A stretch of 64,000 nucleotides of DNA from DAOSWM01 sp035380045. GTDB lineage: Bacteria; Bacteroidota; Bacteroidia; Bacteroidales; Tenuifilaceae. Numbering within the stretch: the first letter of the stretch is position 1; each line of letters begins with the position of its first letter. The DNA is taken from positions 19,696-83,695 of the forward strand of contig DAOSWM010000007.1 in assembly GCA_035380045.1 (NCBI GenBank). Direction: 5' to 3'. Below, piece by piece: positions 62,980 through 64,000 of this stretch. The notes under the pieces are model-generated. The model did no database searches and was not told where the DNA came from. It saw only the letters and a list, made by a program, of their open reading frames with translations. The position numbers and the translations under genes were made by a program.

Positions 62980-63456
62980 CTAAAAACGGAAATGTGCGAA
63001 AGCTTTGTTAGCCTCGGCCATTTTGTGCATATCCTCCTTCTTCTTGAAAGCAGCACCCTCCTCGTTGTAAGCCGCAACAATTTCGGCAGCGAGCTTCTCG
63101 CTCATGCCTTTACCTGAACGCTTGCGTGAGAATAGGATCATGTTTTTCATAGAAATAGACACCTTACGATCGGGGCGAACTTCCATAGGAACCTGGAACG
63201 TAGCGCCACCAACCCTACGGCTTTTTACTTCTACCTGTGGGGTGATGTTCTCGAGAGCCTTCTTCCATATTTCGAGAGGGCTCTTCTCTGCATCCTTCAT
63301 CTTATTGCCAACGATATCGAGGGCATCGTAGAAGATGTTGAATGCGATACTCTTCTTCCCGCTGTACATCATATTGTTCACGAAACGTGTAACTTCCACG
63401 TCCTGGAACTTTGGGTCGGGTAAAAGTATCCTCTTCTTTGGTTTCGATTTTCTCAT
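62980..63456 (-). CDS. rpsG: 30S ribosomal protein S7
   Basis: A 158-residue head-assembly initiator at the E-site. VTRFVNNMMYSGKKSIAFNI near residue 23, VKSRRVGGATFQVPMEVRPD near 77 and KKEDMHKMAEANKAFAHFRF at the end. Confidence 0.97.
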   Translation of the reverse strand: MRKSKPKKRILLPDPKFQDVEVTRFVNNMMYSGKKSIAFNIFYDALDIVGNKMKDAEKSPLEIWKKALENITPQVEVKSRRVGGATFQVPMEVRPDRKVSISMKNMILFSRKRSGKGMSEKLAAEIVAAYNEEGAAFKKKEDMHKMAEANKAFAHFRF

Positions 63457-63480
63457 TTCTTAAATCTTCTTAAGAGTTAA

Positions 63481-63861
63481 TTAACTTTTTTTCTTTGGAC
63501 GCTTGGTTCCGTACTTTGAACGGCGCTGATTGCGACCTTCAACTCCGGATGCATCGAGAGTCCCGCGTACAAGGTGGTAACGAACACCGGGTAAATCTTT
63601 TACCCTTCCTCCACGGATAAGCACGATTGAGTGCTCCTGTAGATTGTGCCCTTCTCCAGGGATGTAGGCGTTAACCTCTTTCTGATTGGTTAGTCTAACC
63701 CTGGCAACCTTACGCATAGCCGAGTTCGGCTTTTTAGGAGTAGTGGTGTACACACGTACACATACCCCGCGACGCTGTGGGCAAGCATCTAAAGCCGGAG
63801 CTTTACTCTTGTCCACAAGTTTCGTCCTTCCTTTTCTTACTAGTTGCTGAATAGTAGGCAT
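63481..63861 (-). CDS. rpsL: 30S ribosomal protein S12
   Basis: Decoding-centre protein of 126 residues. The streptomycin-relevant lysines are in wild-type context: TTPKKPNSAMRKVARVRL near 40-55 and RGGRVKDLPGVRYH near 84-97. MPTIQQLVRKGRTKLVDKSK opens the protein. First gene of the superoperon, about 40 bases from its likely transcription start. Confidence 0.97.
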   Translation of the reverse strand: MPTIQQLVRKGRTKLVDKSKAPALDACPQRRGVCVRVYTTTPKKPNSAMRKVARVRLTNQKEVNAYIPGEGHNLQEHSIVLIRGGRVKDLPGVRYHLVRGTLDASGVEGRNQRRSKYGTKRPKKKS

Positions 63862-63906
63862 ATATACACTTATGTTTAATTAAAAAATTCTTAACAAAAA
63901 GGCTCG

Positions 63907-63937
63907 CAAAGGTATTCTTTTTTATTGAATACCCAAA
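63907..63937 (-). promoter_or_regulatory. Main promoter of the str-S10 superoperon
   Basis: On the minus strand TTTG (63937-63934), a 19-base spacer and TACCTTTG (63914-63907) give an exact Bacteroidota consensus with ideal spacing. Transcription would begin near 63900, about 40 bases before the rpsL ATG. Confidence 0.85.
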
Positions 63938-63992
63938 ACTTTTACTCAAAATATTTGTAAACTAGAGATTTTCGCTCTCTAAAACGCGGGCG

Positions 63993-64000
63993 CAAAGGTA
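63993..64000 (-). promoter_or_regulatory. Second -7 box at the window edge, upstream of rpsL
   Basis: Another minus-strand TACCTTTG, followed by the same GCG as at 63907. Its TTTG element would lie beyond the window. It may be a tandem promoter for the superoperon; between the two lies a small hairpin (AGAGA/TCTCT). Confidence 0.5.

Overview
This window looks like chromosomal core sequence from an environmental member of the Bacteroidota, most likely order Bacteroidales. Four things support this. Promoter-like sites follow the Bacteroidota pattern TAnnTTTG, with TTTG about 19-20 bases upstream at the best ones. Gliding/type IX secretion genes gldH, gldE and gldD are present with PorE-like TPR/PD40 proteins. 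The str and S10 ribosomal operons are fused directly (rpsL-rpsG-fusA-rpsJ, no tuf between). secY is followed by map, infA and rpmJ. The 2-oxoacid:ferredoxin oxidoreductase pair suggests an anaerobic or microaerobic metabolism. The species cannot be named from this sequence alone. I saw no tRNA, rRNA, insertion sequence, prophage or CRISPR array.

Bases 1-3891 (+) carry the end of a RicT/PSP1 protein, gldH, trmB, an alkyltransferase-like gene, mrp and a Nfu-type iron-sulfur scaffold. They converge on speA (-). After a 468-base intergenic region come two TPR/PD40 envelope proteins, then ssb, gldE, gldD, a phosphopantetheinyl transferase and a GGGP/heptaprenylglyceryl phosphate synthase, closed by a bidirectional terminator. 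korB and korA (-) follow. Next come a gamma carbonic anhydrase homologue, a tetranucleotide microsatellite and a 100-N assembly gap flanked by an exact 55-base duplication.

Bases 18.0-29.2 kb hold an NhaC antiporter, YqgE, and a minus-strand cluster (class IV aminotransferase, NUDIX, rhomboid, holA, AMP nucleosidase). They also hold an orphan HsdR-N nuclease-fold protein, a GNAT acetyltransferase, a PorE-like OmpA protein split by a frameshift at an 11-base homopolymer, and mutY. Bases 29.2-37.1 kb (mostly +) hold HU, a 30-residue mS38-like ribosomal protein, rng, dsbD, a DUF4105 protein (-), an aldehyde dehydrogenase and a LysE-type exporter. Bases 37.2-42.6 kb hold two convergent signalling genes: a hybrid histidine kinase with a degenerate ATP-binding domain, and a beta-propeller receptor ending in a PP2C/SpoIIE phosphatase. 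A UbiD-family decarboxylase and eno follow.

From 46.0 to 63.9 kb there is one long minus-strand ribosomal superoperon (rpsL to rplQ, 30 genes, including fusA, secY, map, infA and rpoA). It starts at a strong promoter near 63.9 kb and ends at a 15-bp hairpin at 45.95 kb. The window is therefore mostly housekeeping. The less ordinary items are the frameshifted PorE-like gene, the apparent pseudokinase/phosphatase pair, two near-perfect palindromes in the leaders of speA and korA, an orphan terminator upstream of the first PD40 gene, and the microsatellite/gap junction.
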